Shown piece after piece: positions 9,437 through 17,770 of a DNA stretch of 33,554 nt. The translations under genes and the position numbers were made by a program. The stretch is from Verrucomicrobiales bacterium (lineage in GTDB: Bacteria; Verrucomicrobiota; Verrucomicrobiia; Limisphaerales; UBA1096): positions 1 through 33,554 of the forward strand of contig NYWG01000137.1 in the NCBI GenBank assembly GCA_002684915.1. Reading direction: 5' to 3'. Position 1 is the stretch's first letter. Every line of letters starts with the position of its first letter. The notes below the pieces were generated by a model. That model was not told where the DNA came from, did no database searches, and saw nothing but the letters and a program-made list of their open reading frames with translations.

Positions 9437-10033
9437 ATGAAGAAACTGTTCACAACAATCATAATTCCATATCTATCTCTATTAGTTGTTATGACCAGTT
9501 GCAATAATCCACCAAAATATGTTTCTGGTTCAGATTTCAAAACAGAATATGAACTTGGAGTTAATCAAACCATGAAACAATCAATTTACCTAGGTGAAAC
9601 AAACGACATATTTTACCTTAGTCACAAGACTCGCTCTTTAATAAACGGCGCATGGAAAGAAGAAATTTGGTATACTAAATCTTCAGACTTAGAACCGGAT
9701 TTTCTAGGCGAACTCAAAAAACTAAACAGAAAAAAACATAAAACTGAATTGATAATGATTGCCGCCAAGAAAGGTGATTATGAAATAGTAAAAGCATACT
9801 TAAAAGATGGTATTGATATAAATACTAAGGATCCCGAAAACGGATATGCAGCTTTGCACTGGGCTGCCGAAAAGGGACAAAAGGAAATTGTCAAATTACT
9901 TATTGAAAAAGGAGCGAATTTAAATGCGAAAACCAAAAATAATTTAACCCCATTAAATCTTGCCGATAACAATTTCGAAAATGAAATATCAGAGTTGCTT
10001 ATCAAAAACGGAGCTACAGAATTCCTCTATTAA
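9437..10033 (+). CDS. Ankyrin-repeat lipoprotein
   Basis: A 198-aa predicted lipoprotein. A short basic start and hydrophobic stretch ends in the lipobox-like 'VVMTSC' (Cys ~22). The middle (~30-100) has no recognised domain. From ~103 to 195 there are about three ankyrin repeats, the clearest being 'ENGYAALHWAAEKGQKEIVK' followed by 'LLIEKGANLNAK'. Ankyrin repeats bind protein partners, so a periplasmic scaffold or inhibitor role is possible, but no partner is visible. It stands alone: the upstream region is divergent from ggt, and the stop lies 8 bp from the convergent stop of the endonuclease-fold gene. A second ankyrin lipoprotein occurs at 31.7-32.3 kb. Confidence 0.82.
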   Translation: MKKLFTTIIIPYLSLLVVMTSCNNPPKYVSGSDFKTEYELGVNQTMKQSIYLGETNDIFYLSHKTRSLINGAWKEEIWYTKSSDLEPDFLGELKKLNRKKHKTELIMIAAKKGDYEIVKAYLKDGIDINTKDPENGYAALHWAAEKGQKEIVKLLIEKGANLNAKTKNNLTPLNLADNNFENEISELLIKNGATEFLY

Positions 10034-10041
10034 GATTATAC

Positions 10042-10998
10042 TCAGTTTTCTTTAATCGATGAATTACAGCGATTGGCCTTAAAAATGGTTATCCCAAGAC
10101 CAATTGGAATAGCGCTTAAAAAACTAAGTACGATAATTAAAAGAGCAAGCTGTTCATTACCCATCGGATGGGGAACAGGTTTAAGCTCCATCTCTGCAAC
10201 GAGAGGCAGATGATCTGAAGCTTTGGTCTGCGGCACATCAACCCAACGCAACATAAAGTTTTTCTTATCTGAAACCCAAACATAATCAATACGTCGTGTC
10301 GGACTAGCGCTTGTCATAGTAAAACCATCTCCTTTCCCAACAAGGCTCCAAGCATCAACCCATTTTTCACTCATTCGCTTATAAAGCTCACTATCAGGAG
10401 TATCATTAAAGTCGCCACAAAAAACAGCTGGTAGATCTTTATACTTAACAAACAAATCATCAAACTGCGATTGACTGAAAAGTCTCTCTGCCTGGTCTTT
10501 AGTGTGATCTAGATGAGTGCAAACAAATAACATCTGGCCTTGACCAACATCCAAGACAGCCTGAAGAACACCGCGAGGCTCACCATCGCGCGCCTGTTTA
10601 AGGACATGATTTTCGAACGATTGAATCGGATGTTTACTAAGTATTGCCGTGCCATATTCCCCTCCTTGAAAATCCAGATTAGCACCAAAGGCAACATGCA
10701 TATTGGTAAGTTTTCCTAATTCCTCTACCATATCAACACCACCCGTTCGTCGAGTATTTCGGTCAACCTCCTGCAGCGCGACTGCATCTGCATTAGCTTC
10801 TAAAATCACTTTTGCAATGCGGTCAAGATCGACTTTACCATCTAGCCCTTCACCATGATGGATATTAAAAGTCATAACACGAAATATGATCGGAGACACC
10901 TTGGGCGGCTTACATCCAAAAAGCAGAGTCACGCCCACTGAAGATAAAAAAAGACAGAGGTAACTAAACCTCCGTCTGAAAAATTGCAATATCATCAA
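10042..10998 (-). CDS. Endonuclease/exonuclease/phosphatase-family lipoprotein with C-terminal membrane segment
   Basis: A 318-aa protein with a complete EEP (DNase I-like metallophosphoesterase) fold: 'RVMTFNIHHGEG' (metal Asn/His), 'ALQEVDRNT' (metal Glu), 'VCTHLDHT' (catalytic His), 'FCGDFNDTPDS' (Asp/Asn pair), 'RRIDYVWVS' and the final 'SDHLPLVAE' His. The N-terminus has a lipobox-like 'GVTLLFGC', and residues ~283-305 form a hydrophobic C-terminal helix, so it is probably tethered at both ends and acts outside the cytoplasm. The substrate (phosphodiester, inositol phosphate, lipid headgroup or nucleic acid) cannot be read from sequence. It starts 7 bp after the ThuA-like gene and is very likely co-transcribed with it. 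Confidence 0.88.
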   Translation of the reverse strand: MMILQFFRRRFSYLCLFLSSVGVTLLFGCKPPKVSPIIFRVMTFNIHHGEGLDGKVDLDRIAKVILEANADAVALQEVDRNTRRTGGVDMVEELGKLTNMHVAFGANLDFQGGEYGTAILSKHPIQSFENHVLKQARDGEPRGVLQAVLDVGQGQMLFVCTHLDHTKDQAERLFSQSQFDDLFVKYKDLPAVFCGDFNDTPDSELYKRMSEKWVDAWSLVGKGDGFTMTSASPTRRIDYVWVSDKKNFMLRWVDVPQTKASDHLPLVAEMELKPVPHPMGNEQLALLIIVLSFLSAIPIGLGITIFKANRCNSSIKEN

Positions 10999-11005
10999 GG
11001 ACTAT

Positions 11006-12085
11006 TTATTTTTGCCGTTCAAGCCTAAAAGCAGCAGGGCGTTTACTTTGCTTCGGCCAATAATCCTTAGATCGAAAACTATACTGAAGAGGCTCAAACT
11101 TACCTGTTAAATTTACCTTAGTACCACCCTTTGGAATATCAAGATCAAGTAACCAGTAAACACCGTTTACCATCATTCGACGGCTACCTTTAGCTACAAG
11201 ATCTGTGGATGATCCCATTGTCGTCGTGAAGACACGACCTTTCGTACCACCTGGAACCTGGTAACTCTTAGTCCAAGTCACAGGCATCATAGGGGAGTTT
11301 TTCTTGCCAGGGGCAGCCTCGTCATCCGTTGGCTTCATCCCAAAAAACGGATCATCTGTACGTGGTCCTTTACGCTTTGTAACTTGTCCAAGAATAATAT
11401 GCTGCGAGCCTTCTGCCAATGGCAAGCGCACTCCATAAACATCGCTCGGACCCCACACATCACCATTCTTAATACCACGAGTAATAGGATGTTTTTCAGC
11501 CCCAGGGGCAATCATTCCTACAGTACTTTCAGACTTATGACCACCATGATGGTTTAACCAAAAATCTCCCAGAACCAACTTACCAAAACCTCCCTGCCAT
11601 TCTTTTTTTGGCCCATTATAACCATTACTATAATGAGAGTATGTCTTTCCTCCACCAATATTAAAAGCATGAGTAGCAGTGCGCATACCAATCACAGGCT
11701 TACCAGTCTTTAGGTAAGAATCAATATGCACCATCTGATTATCAGGCAAATCACGGAAACGAGTTCCAATAATCATTAGATCGGCCTCCTTTAAAGCTTC
11801 AAGACCTGGAATATTTGTACGATTATTAGGATCTACAAGGCCGCTCTTTGGATCAATCGCAAATACGACACGACAATTGAATCCGTGATGTCTGGATAAA
11901 ATACCGGCAAGCATAGGCATAGCCTCTTCAGAACGATACTCTTCATCTCCAGATATAAGTACTACACTTTTGCCTTTTCCAGGGCCTTTCTTACCCTTGT
12001 AATCTAACCACAATTTTGGTGCAGCCGAAGCGCTCAATGTTGCAGCGGCAAAGATTACAACCAACAGCTTTGATAATTGTTTCAT
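11006..12085 (-). CDS. Secreted ThuA-domain protein
   Basis: A 359-aa exported protein with a clean signal peptide (1-22, ending 'ATLSASAA') followed by a ThuA-like domain, a class I glutamine-amidotransferase-like fold common in Verrucomicrobiota and Planctomycetota and linked to trehalose/sugar utilisation by name only. Visible landmarks are 'KSVVLISGDEEYRSEE', 'EADLMIIGTRFRDLP', 'GKPVIGMRTATHAF' and 'GRVFTTTMGSSTDL'. It lacks an obvious catalytic Cys at the nucleophile-elbow position, where 'GMRTATHAF' stands, as is usual for ThuA relatives. It is the first gene of a two-gene unit with the EEP-fold lipoprotein and has a 117-bp divergent upstream region. The function is unknown. Confidence 0.85.
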   Translation of the reverse strand: MKQLSKLLVVIFAAATLSASAAPKLWLDYKGKKGPGKGKSVVLISGDEEYRSEEAMPMLAGILSRHHGFNCRVVFAIDPKSGLVDPNNRTNIPGLEALKEADLMIIGTRFRDLPDNQMVHIDSYLKTGKPVIGMRTATHAFNIGGGKTYSHYSNGYNGPKKEWQGGFGKLVLGDFWLNHHGGHKSESTVGMIAPGAEKHPITRGIKNGDVWGPSDVYGVRLPLAEGSQHIILGQVTKRKGPRTDDPFFGMKPTDDEAAPGKKNSPMMPVTWTKSYQVPGGTKGRVFTTTMGSSTDLVAKGSRRMMVNGVYWLLDLDIPKGGTKVNLTGKFEPLQYSFRSKDYWPKQSKRPAAFRLERQK

Positions 12086-12202
12086 GATCTAAATTGGGAC
12101 TTCAAACAGAAGATGCTAGACGATAGCGCCTTAATTGCAAGCCGTCGCAAAACTGAAATTCACTCGCCCATAGTCACTAATTAATCTATTATCCAACAAC
12201 TA

Positions 12203-12550
12203 GTGAGTGAAAAAAAGCCAGTCAACATTTGGAGTATTACAGGTATGAATCTCTTGGCTTGGCCCGGATTAGGAACTTTCCTAGCAGGGCGAAAATTATC
12301 TGGTTTCATTCAATCTGCAATTTCACTAGCTGGAGCAGCTCTCACAATATGCCTTCTTTTCGTTCTGTTCAAATTTGCTTCTATTGGAATAGAATCTACA
12401 GAACCAATCGACTCAAAATTATTTATAGAACAACATAAACAACTTATCATTTACGGAATAGTCGGAATAGGAATGCTTGCATTTACATGGTTTTGGGCAG
12501 CGATAAGTACTTATTCTATTGCCAAAAAATTAGGTAGCAAAATAAAATAA
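12203..12550 (+). CDS. Small multi-pass membrane protein of unknown function
   Basis: I do not recognise this 115-aa protein. It begins at GTG (12203). Three hydrophobic segments are visible: a short one at ~13-28 ('MNLLAWPGLGTFLAG'), a strong one at ~34-57 and another at ~82-105 ('YGIVGIGMLAFTWFWAA'); the C-terminus is basic. The 'PGLGTFLAGRKLSGFIQ' stretch resembles the short Gly-rich segments of small TM2-like membrane proteins, but I would not assign a family. Its TAA overlaps the ATG of the creatininase-family gene by one base (TAATG), which indicates translational coupling and supports this being a real gene. Confidence 0.75.
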   Translation: MSEKKPVNIWSITGMNLLAWPGLGTFLAGRKLSGFIQSAISLAGAALTICLLFVLFKFASIGIESTEPIDSKLFIEQHKQLIIYGIVGIGMLAFTWFWAAISTYSIAKKLGSKIK

Positions 12551-13287
12551 TGAGTAATGTCAAAACAGAAATTATACTTGGCAAACTCACTCGAAAGGAG
12601 TTTCGAGAGCGGATGCAAAAAGGTGAACTTAGAGGCTGCATTATACCTGTTGCAGCAATCGAACAACATTTAGAACATTTGGCAATGGAACACGATTGGC
12701 GCAGTGTGAAGCATATAACTCGAACTGTTGCAAAACGTCTAGCACCAAAGGTGTTGATTGCAGAAGGATTAATGTGTGGAATAAGTGAGCACCATATGCG
12801 CCACCCTGGAACAATCACTCTAAGTCCAAGCACATTCCTTGCCGCACTAGGAGATATAATTCATAGTATGGCACGTGCAGGGTTTCAGAATATCGTCGTG
12901 ATTAACGGACATGGTGGGAACATTGAGCCGGTCCGAGGAACATGGGATCAGTTTCTTCGCCAATTCGAAGGACTTAATCTTCATTTCCTATCTTACTGGG
13001 ACACTCTAAACCAATCCGATGCAGACAAACTACTTAAAGGTGGAAAGCAAATTCCGAATGACTTACCAGGACATGCACAAGAATTTGAAACATCAATTGC
13101 TCTGGCTAAATTCCCCGAAAATGTTCGCCTTGAATCCGTAAAAGATCAAATCGATCCAAATCCTACATTGGCCAGCGCCGATCAAGGAAATGCATGGTTT
13201 GATTGCATTACAAAGCGTCTAACTATCTTTATAGAACAAGTCATTAGCGGCGAACGGAAGTCTAAAACACCACCCTTTCACCCCTAA
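12550..13287 (+). CDS. Creatininase-family metal-dependent amidohydrolase
   Basis: A 245-aa cytosolic enzyme of the creatininase/MftE/ArfB fold, in which members hydrolyse linear or cyclic amides at a two-metal site. Metal-binding residues are visible in 'PVAAIEQHLEHL' (E38, H40), 'MEHDW' (D49), 'INGHGGNIEP' (H121) and 'GHAQEFETSIAL' (E178 region). The first motif differs from the usual 'GSTEQHGPHLP' by lacking the Gly-Pro, so substrate specificity may be unusual. It is translationally coupled to the preceding small membrane protein and is followed by tRNA-Arg. Creatinine hydrolysis itself should not be assumed; this superfamily is broad. Confidence 0.85.
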   Translation: MSNVKTEIILGKLTRKEFRERMQKGELRGCIIPVAAIEQHLEHLAMEHDWRSVKHITRTVAKRLAPKVLIAEGLMCGISEHHMRHPGTITLSPSTFLAALGDIIHSMARAGFQNIVVINGHGGNIEPVRGTWDQFLRQFEGLNLHFLSYWDTLNQSDADKLLKGGKQIPNDLPGHAQEFETSIALAKFPENVRLESVKDQIDPNPTLASADQGNAWFDCITKRLTIFIEQVISGERKSKTPPFHP

Positions 13288-13413
13288 CATTTAGGCAAAA
13301 ACAGCAGAGAATGAAAAACTCAAACCTTTTATATTTTAAGGTTAAAAACAAACGAAAAACAAAAACCACTTGCAAGGCAGTAAGAGCTTTGGCAGTGTCC
13401 CCACCCTTCGGTT

Positions 13414-13490
13414 GCGCCCGTAGATCAACTGGATAGATCGCATGGCTACGAACCATGAGGTTGGGGGTTCGAATCCTCCCGGGCGTACCA
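13414..13490 (+). tRNA. tRNA-Arg (anticodon ACG)
   Basis: A full cloverleaf folds by eye. The acceptor stem GCGCCCG pairs with CGGGCGT (one G-U), the D-arm is GATC/GATC, the anticodon stem CATGG/CCATG is perfect with loop CTACGAA (anticodon ACG at 13448-13450), the T-arm is GGGGG-TTCGAAT-CCTCC, and discriminator A is followed by an encoded CCA. ACG is the arginine CGN wobble anticodon normally edited to ICG by TadA. No integrase or att-like repeat is seen nearby. Confidence 0.96.
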
Positions 13491-13510
13491 TTTATAATCT
13501 TAAACTATTC

Positions 13511-13531
13511 AAGATCGATAATCGATTTTCT
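13511..13531 (+). terminator. Possible terminator downstream of tRNA-Arg
   Basis: AAGATCGA-TAA-TCGATTTT can form an 8-bp hairpin (one G-U) with a three-base loop, and the 3' arm runs into a T/C-rich stretch (TTTTCTCTT). It begins 20 bp after the tRNA. The stem is AT-rich, so the call is tentative. Confidence 0.35.
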
Positions 13532-13603
13532 CTTCTGAATAATCAGTCATCCTCCCAGCCAAATAAGGCTTTTAAAATAATAGGAATTGGGTAGTTTTTC
13601 CAC

Positions 13604-14926
13604 ATGAAGCCCCAACCTTTTTCAAGACGCCGTTTCCTTGAGACAGCAGCGATTACTAGTGCTCCATTCATACTTCCATCTGGTATTTGGTCAGCAAAAA
13701 TAAAGCCCAACGACAAGATAGCTATGGGATTTATCGGAATGGGAAAACAAAACGTCGGCTTACAGAATCGCTTCATGGCTGACAAAAACGTGGTTTGCGT
13801 TGCTGTTTCAGACTGCGACACTTCACGTCGTAACGCTGCCTTGAAACGAGCTCACAAACGTTACCAAAACGAGAATTGTAAGGGGTACAACGATTATCGT
13901 GAAGTCATTACACGAAATGATATAGACGCAGTTTGCATTGCTACACCCGATCACTGGCATGCAATACAAACTGTTGAAGCTGTAAATTCCGGCAAAGATG
14001 TTTACTGCGAAAAACCATTGACCCACAACATTCACGAATCAATTGAGGTTATGAAAGTTGTGGATAATAAAAAAGCAATTCTACAAACCGGATCAATGCA
14101 ACGTTCCTCAAGAGTATTTCGAGTAGCTTGCGAATTGGTACGTAATGGTGTTATCGGCAAAGTCAAGAGCACCGCGGTTAACATCGGCCCTCCAGGGATT
14201 CCTTGTGATCTTCCAACCGAAAAAATGGAACCAGGTCTTGATTGGAACATGTGGATAGGCCCAGGGCCAACACGTGGTTATAGTTCCGTACTAAGTCCAA
14301 GAGGCGTACACGGGCATTTCCCAAACTGGCGTAACTATAAAGAGTATGGAGGCGGCATGGTTTGTGACTGGGGAGCTCATATGATTGATATCGTCCATTG
14401 GGGATTAGGTATGGACGACAGTGGTCCAATAGCCACGATACCAGCCGAAAACCCAAAAGCAAAAAAAGGTGCTCAACTGGTTTACGACGGAAATGTACCA
14501 CTGATGCATGGTACGGGTATGGGATCAAGCTTCTACGGAACAGATGGTCGCGTAGAATGTCACAGAGGGAGAATTGGACTTTGGCTTGGTGATAAATTTA
14601 TCGCTGGAAAGGCCAATCAAAGCGAACGTAATGTCAATCTATCAAAAGAACTCGACAAACTGGAATCTGAATTTCTTAAGGACGCTAAAGTAAAACTATA
14701 CCAAAGTAATAGTCATATCCCTGACTTCCTTAACTCCATGCGTACTCGCAAGAAGCCTTGCACACATGAAATCATTGGAGCACGAACAGCAATCGCTTGC
14801 CACTTACTTAACCAAACTTACTACAATCATACTGAAATTAAGTGGAACCCAAAGAAAAACACATTTGCTGCTGGTGGTGATCCAGCTTGGTTAACTCGCA
14901 ACTACCGAGGAGATTTCAAGGTATAA
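13604..14926 (+). CDS. Tat-exported Gfo/Idh/MocA-family oxidoreductase
   Basis: A 440-aa NAD(P)-dependent sugar or polyol dehydrogenase-like protein. A twin-arginine signal 'SRRRFLE' followed by a hydrophobic stretch to ~30 predicts Tat export with bound cofactor. The Rossmann loop is 'MGFIGMGKQNVG', 'CIATPDHWHAIQ' is the conserved nucleotide-side loop, and 'VYCEKPLTHN' holds the EKP catalytic lysine. The C-terminal domain carries 'GGGMVCDWGAHMIDIVHWGL' with the family His/Asp residues. This exported subgroup is abundant in Verrucomicrobiota and Planctomycetota, and individual substrates are mostly unknown. It is a single-gene unit closed by a strong terminator at 14963-15000. Confidence 0.92.
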   Translation: MKPQPFSRRRFLETAAITSAPFILPSGIWSAKIKPNDKIAMGFIGMGKQNVGLQNRFMADKNVVCVAVSDCDTSRRNAALKRAHKRYQNENCKGYNDYREVITRNDIDAVCIATPDHWHAIQTVEAVNSGKDVYCEKPLTHNIHESIEVMKVVDNKKAILQTGSMQRSSRVFRVACELVRNGVIGKVKSTAVNIGPPGIPCDLPTEKMEPGLDWNMWIGPGPTRGYSSVLSPRGVHGHFPNWRNYKEYGGGMVCDWGAHMIDIVHWGLGMDDSGPIATIPAENPKAKKGAQLVYDGNVPLMHGTGMGSSFYGTDGRVECHRGRIGLWLGDKFIAGKANQSERNVNLSKELDKLESEFLKDAKVKLYQSNSHIPDFLNSMRTRKKPCTHEIIGARTAIACHLLNQTYYNHTEIKWNPKKNTFAAGGDPAWLTRNYRGDFKV

Positions 14927-14962
14927 GCGATTCTTATTAGAAAAAATCAAATTAACATTTAT

Positions 14963-15000
14963 AATACGGAACGATTCTAACACTCATTCCGTGTTTTTTT
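14963..15000 (+). terminator. Rho-independent terminator after the Gfo/Idh gene
   Basis: The 9-bp stem AATACGGAA/TTCCGTGTT (one T-G pair, 15-base loop) runs directly into seven T residues. It lies 37 bp after the Gfo/Idh stop codon and separates that gene from typA. Confidence 0.75.
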
Positions 15001-15180
15001 GGCTCTTTAATCAAAAGCTTTACTTGAACAGTTGCTTTAGTTTCTGTACTCGTCTGCAGGGCAAGGAGTTCTAGGACAAACACCACTGAAGCATCAATTT
15101 ACTTTTTAAGCCGTTTATTCTTCGGGTAATGGTAAAAAATTGATCTTTGTTCTTTTATCTTCCACCCATAAATAAATTTT

Positions 15181-17013
15181 GTGAAAGCAGATCACATTCG
15201 AAATATTGCAATAATTGCTCATGTAGACCGTGGGAAAACCACACTCGTAGATGAATTATTGCAGCAAAGCGGTACCTTTCGAGATAACCAGGTAGTAGCC
15301 GAAAGAGTGATGGACTCGATGGACTTAGAAAGAGAAAAAGGAATCACCATCAAGGCTAAGAATACCGCTATTAAGTGGAAGGACTATACAATTAACATTG
15401 TTGATACTCCTGGGCATGCCGATTTCGGGGCAGAAGTAGAGCGAGTAATGAAAATGGTCGATGGAGTGTTACTCTTGACTGACGCTGTAAGCGGACCTCA
15501 AGCACAAACACGTTGGGTTTTACGTAAAGCACTTGGACACGGTTTAAAGACAATCTGTGTGGTTAATAAGATAGACCGAGAAACAGCAAGGCCGACATGG
15601 GTACATGACAAAGTTTTAGAATTATTTTTAGAATTGGGCGCCGATGAAGACCAATTTAACGCACCATTTTTATATGGCAGTGCGAAGCTGGGATTCGTTG
15701 ATAGCAAACTAGACGGAACTCGAACAAACATGAACGATCTATTTGAAGCCATTATATCTCGGGTACCTCCACCACTGATAGAAGATGCTCCATTCCGTAT
15801 GCTAGTCAGTAATATAGACTGGGACGAATATGTTGGCCGCATGGCAATAGGCCGAATTCTTTCTGGTGATATTAAGCAAGGAGACCAAATAAACGTTCTT
15901 CGAAAAGATGGATCACGATTAAAAGCAAAAATTATTAAGCTAAAGCAATTTTCAGGGCTTCAAACCAACGACGTAACATCAGCAATGGCTGGTGACATAG
16001 CTGGTCTAGCTGGTTTTGAGGAAGTAGATATCGGAGAAACTTTAGCAAAAGCTGAGGATGCTGAACCTTTACCATTCATTGAAATTGATCCAGCAACCGT
16101 GCAAATGGAATTCTCAGTAAACGATGGCCCTCTTGCAGGTCAAGATGGAAAAAAAGTTACTTCACGAGAAATTCGAGCACGACTTGAACGTGAAACAAAA
16201 TCAAACATCTCTATTAGCATTCATGACACAGAGGAAAGTACGAGATTCATCGTCAACGCTCGTGGAAGCATGCAGATCGCAGTATTACTAGAAACTATGC
16301 GACGTGAAGGCTTTGAAGTACTTGTTTCACGACCAACCGTATTGTATAAAAAAATCGACGGCAAACAGTGTGAGCCTTACGAAGAAATTTGGATCGAGGC
16401 ACCTGAGGATCAACTCGGAACAATCATGGAAAGCCTAAGTAAGAGATTAGGAAAAATTACTAACATTGAGCATCACTCTGCAGGCGTAACCGTTTCAGCT
16501 GAAATACCTACTCGCGGACTAATCGGATTTGAAAGTGACCTTATCACACTTACAAGCGGTAATGGTGTCATGAGCCATATGTTCCTTGAATATCGACCTT
16601 ATAGTGGAGAATTAGTTACCCGCCAAACTGGCACACTAGTTAGCATGGAAAATGGAAATGCAATGGCTTATGCACTAGACATGCTTCAATCGAGAGGAAA
16701 TCTCTTTATATCCCCAGGGGACTCAGTCTATGCCGGACAAGTTGTAGGTGAAAACCCGAGGCGCGATGATTTGCCAGTGAACCCTGCTAAAGCTAAACAC
16801 CTCGATAATATGCGTGCGTCTGGTTCCGATAAATCAATTGCCCTAACGCCTCCGATCAAATTCTCCATCGAACGTGCGATTGAATACATTGCTAATGACG
16901 AACTGGTTGAGGTAACACCAAATCATCTGAGATTTCGAAAGCGTATCCTTGATGCTAATGATAGACGTAAAGCAACTAAACGATCCAAAGATATTGCCTC
17001 TAACAAATCCTAA
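15181..17013 (+). CDS. typA: Ribosome-associated GTPase TypA/BipA
   Basis: Translational GTPase that binds the 70S ribosome and supports ribosome assembly and stress adaptation. The 610 aa match the family. G1 is '[12 protein letters not shown]', with Arg where many BipA proteins have His. Switch I is '[12 protein letters not shown]', G3 'DTPGHADFG' and G4 'VNKIDR'. These are followed by the beta-barrel domain II, the EF-G-like domains III and V, and the BipA-specific C-terminal domain ('[14 protein letters not shown]'-like stretch here reading '[17 protein letters not shown]', then '[10 protein letters not shown]'). The start is GTG at 15181, giving the canonical N-terminus '[15 protein letters not shown]'. 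It faces the convergent zincin gene with a 22-bp gap. Confidence 0.96.
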   Translation: MKADHIRNIAIIAHVDRGKTTLVDELLQQSGTFRDNQVVAERVMDSMDLEREKGITIKAKNTAIKWKDYTINIVDTPGHADFGAEVERVMKMVDGVLLLTDAVSGPQAQTRWVLRKALGHGLKTICVVNKIDRETARPTWVHDKVLELFLELGADEDQFNAPFLYGSAKLGFVDSKLDGTRTNMNDLFEAIISRVPPPLIEDAPFRMLVSNIDWDEYVGRMAIGRILSGDIKQGDQINVLRKDGSRLKAKIIKLKQFSGLQTNDVTSAMAGDIAGLAGFEEVDIGETLAKAEDAEPLPFIEIDPATVQMEFSVNDGPLAGQDGKKVTSREIRARLERETKSNISISIHDTEESTRFIVNARGSMQIAVLLETMRREGFEVLVSRPTVLYKKIDGKQCEPYEEIWIEAPEDQLGTIMESLSKRLGKITNIEHHSAGVTVSAEIPTRGLIGFESDLITLTSGNGVMSHMFLEYRPYSGELVTRQTGTLVSMENGNAMAYALDMLQSRGNLFISPGDSVYAGQVVGENPRRDDLPVNPAKAKHLDNMRASGSDKSIALTPPIKFSIERAIEYIANDELVEVTPNHLRFRKRILDANDRRKATKRSKDIASNKS

Positions 17014-17035
17014 TTACTTAATGCCAACATGGGCA

Positions 17036-17764
17036 CTATTTAATTTCACCCCATATTTTCTGAAGTATTTTAAACATACGAGGATCATGCTCCTTAAGTT
17101 CTGCTCGAACAAATGGATAAAAGTCATTAACCCCAAGATAAGCTTCAGTACTTTCAGCAAAATACTCCATTTGAGTAGTTAACGCATAATGTTTCACAGT
17201 ACTACCGCTATAGAGTAAAACTTTATCATATATCCCTGCTTCTTTAACCTCTTTATAAGCATCAAGAACCTCCTTATTTTGAAATCCTTTTTCAAGAACT
17301 TGATCATGATAAGCATGAGCAAGCTCGTGTAAAATCACGTAAGGATGCTTAGCCCATTGACTGCGGCTCAGTAGAGCTTTAGCCCTAGGAATATGCACAT
17401 GCTTCACCAGTCTAGGATCATGATGATTAGCGCGAAGCCAAGTCACCCCGGGATGATACTGCATATTACCGAGTGGTTCGTAATTATAATCCAACCAAAT
17501 TGGAAGTTGTTGCAACTCCTTCACACGCTCATCAGGGAGAATGTATTTGATACGTTGAAGATGATTGGCAAGCGCATCAAACACCTCTAACTTGAATTTT
17601 TCATGTTCTTTCTCAAGTAGCTTTGGATCAACTTTAATAGACCATCCCTCAAGTTTTTTCACGACTGGATCATAGAACTTTTTTTGTTCTTCGGCTGACG
17701 AATGAACAATCAAAATGATAGCAACCAGAAAAATAAGTACTATTTTTGGGGTGTTTTTTAACAT
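17036..17764 (-). CDS. Secreted HExxH metalloprotein (putative zincin peptidase)
   Basis: A 242-aa protein with an N-terminal signal segment (~8-23, cleaved near 'HSSAEE') and one globular domain. The gluzincin-like zinc site is visible: 'HELAHAYHDQ' at 146-155 gives two His ligands and the catalytic Glu, and 'QMEYFAESTEAYLG' (~198-211) offers a Glu third ligand about 50 residues later, as in anthrax-lethal-factor-like and related zincins. Activity and substrate are unknown. It is the last gene of the long minus-strand run, 6 bp after the esterase/SASA gene, so it is probably co-expressed with it. I infer an exported peptidase; a non-catalytic role is possible. Confidence 0.78.
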   Translation of the reverse strand: MLKNTPKIVLIFLVAIILIVHSSAEEQKKFYDPVVKKLEGWSIKVDPKLLEKEHEKFKLEVFDALANHLQRIKYILPDERVKELQQLPIWLDYNYEPLGNMQYHPGVTWLRANHHDPRLVKHVHIPRAKALLSRSQWAKHPYVILHELAHAYHDQVLEKGFQNKEVLDAYKEVKEAGIYDKVLLYSGSTVKHYALTTQMEYFAESTEAYLGVNDFYPFVRAELKEHDPRMFKILQKIWGEIK

Positions 17765-17770
17765 AAGAAT

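Noticed and set aside
13323-13343. AACCTT-N9-AAGGTT repeat after the creatininase-family gene
   Set aside because: A 6-bp AT-rich stem followed by A residues rather than T residues on the plus strand.
13414-13490. tRNA-Arg as a mobile-element attachment site
   Set aside because: No integrase, no repeated tRNA 3' end and no change in gene style on either side.
14178-14528. 116-aa minus-strand ORF inside the Gfo/Idh gene
   Set aside because: Shadow of a conserved coding frame with no initiation signal or recognisable motif.
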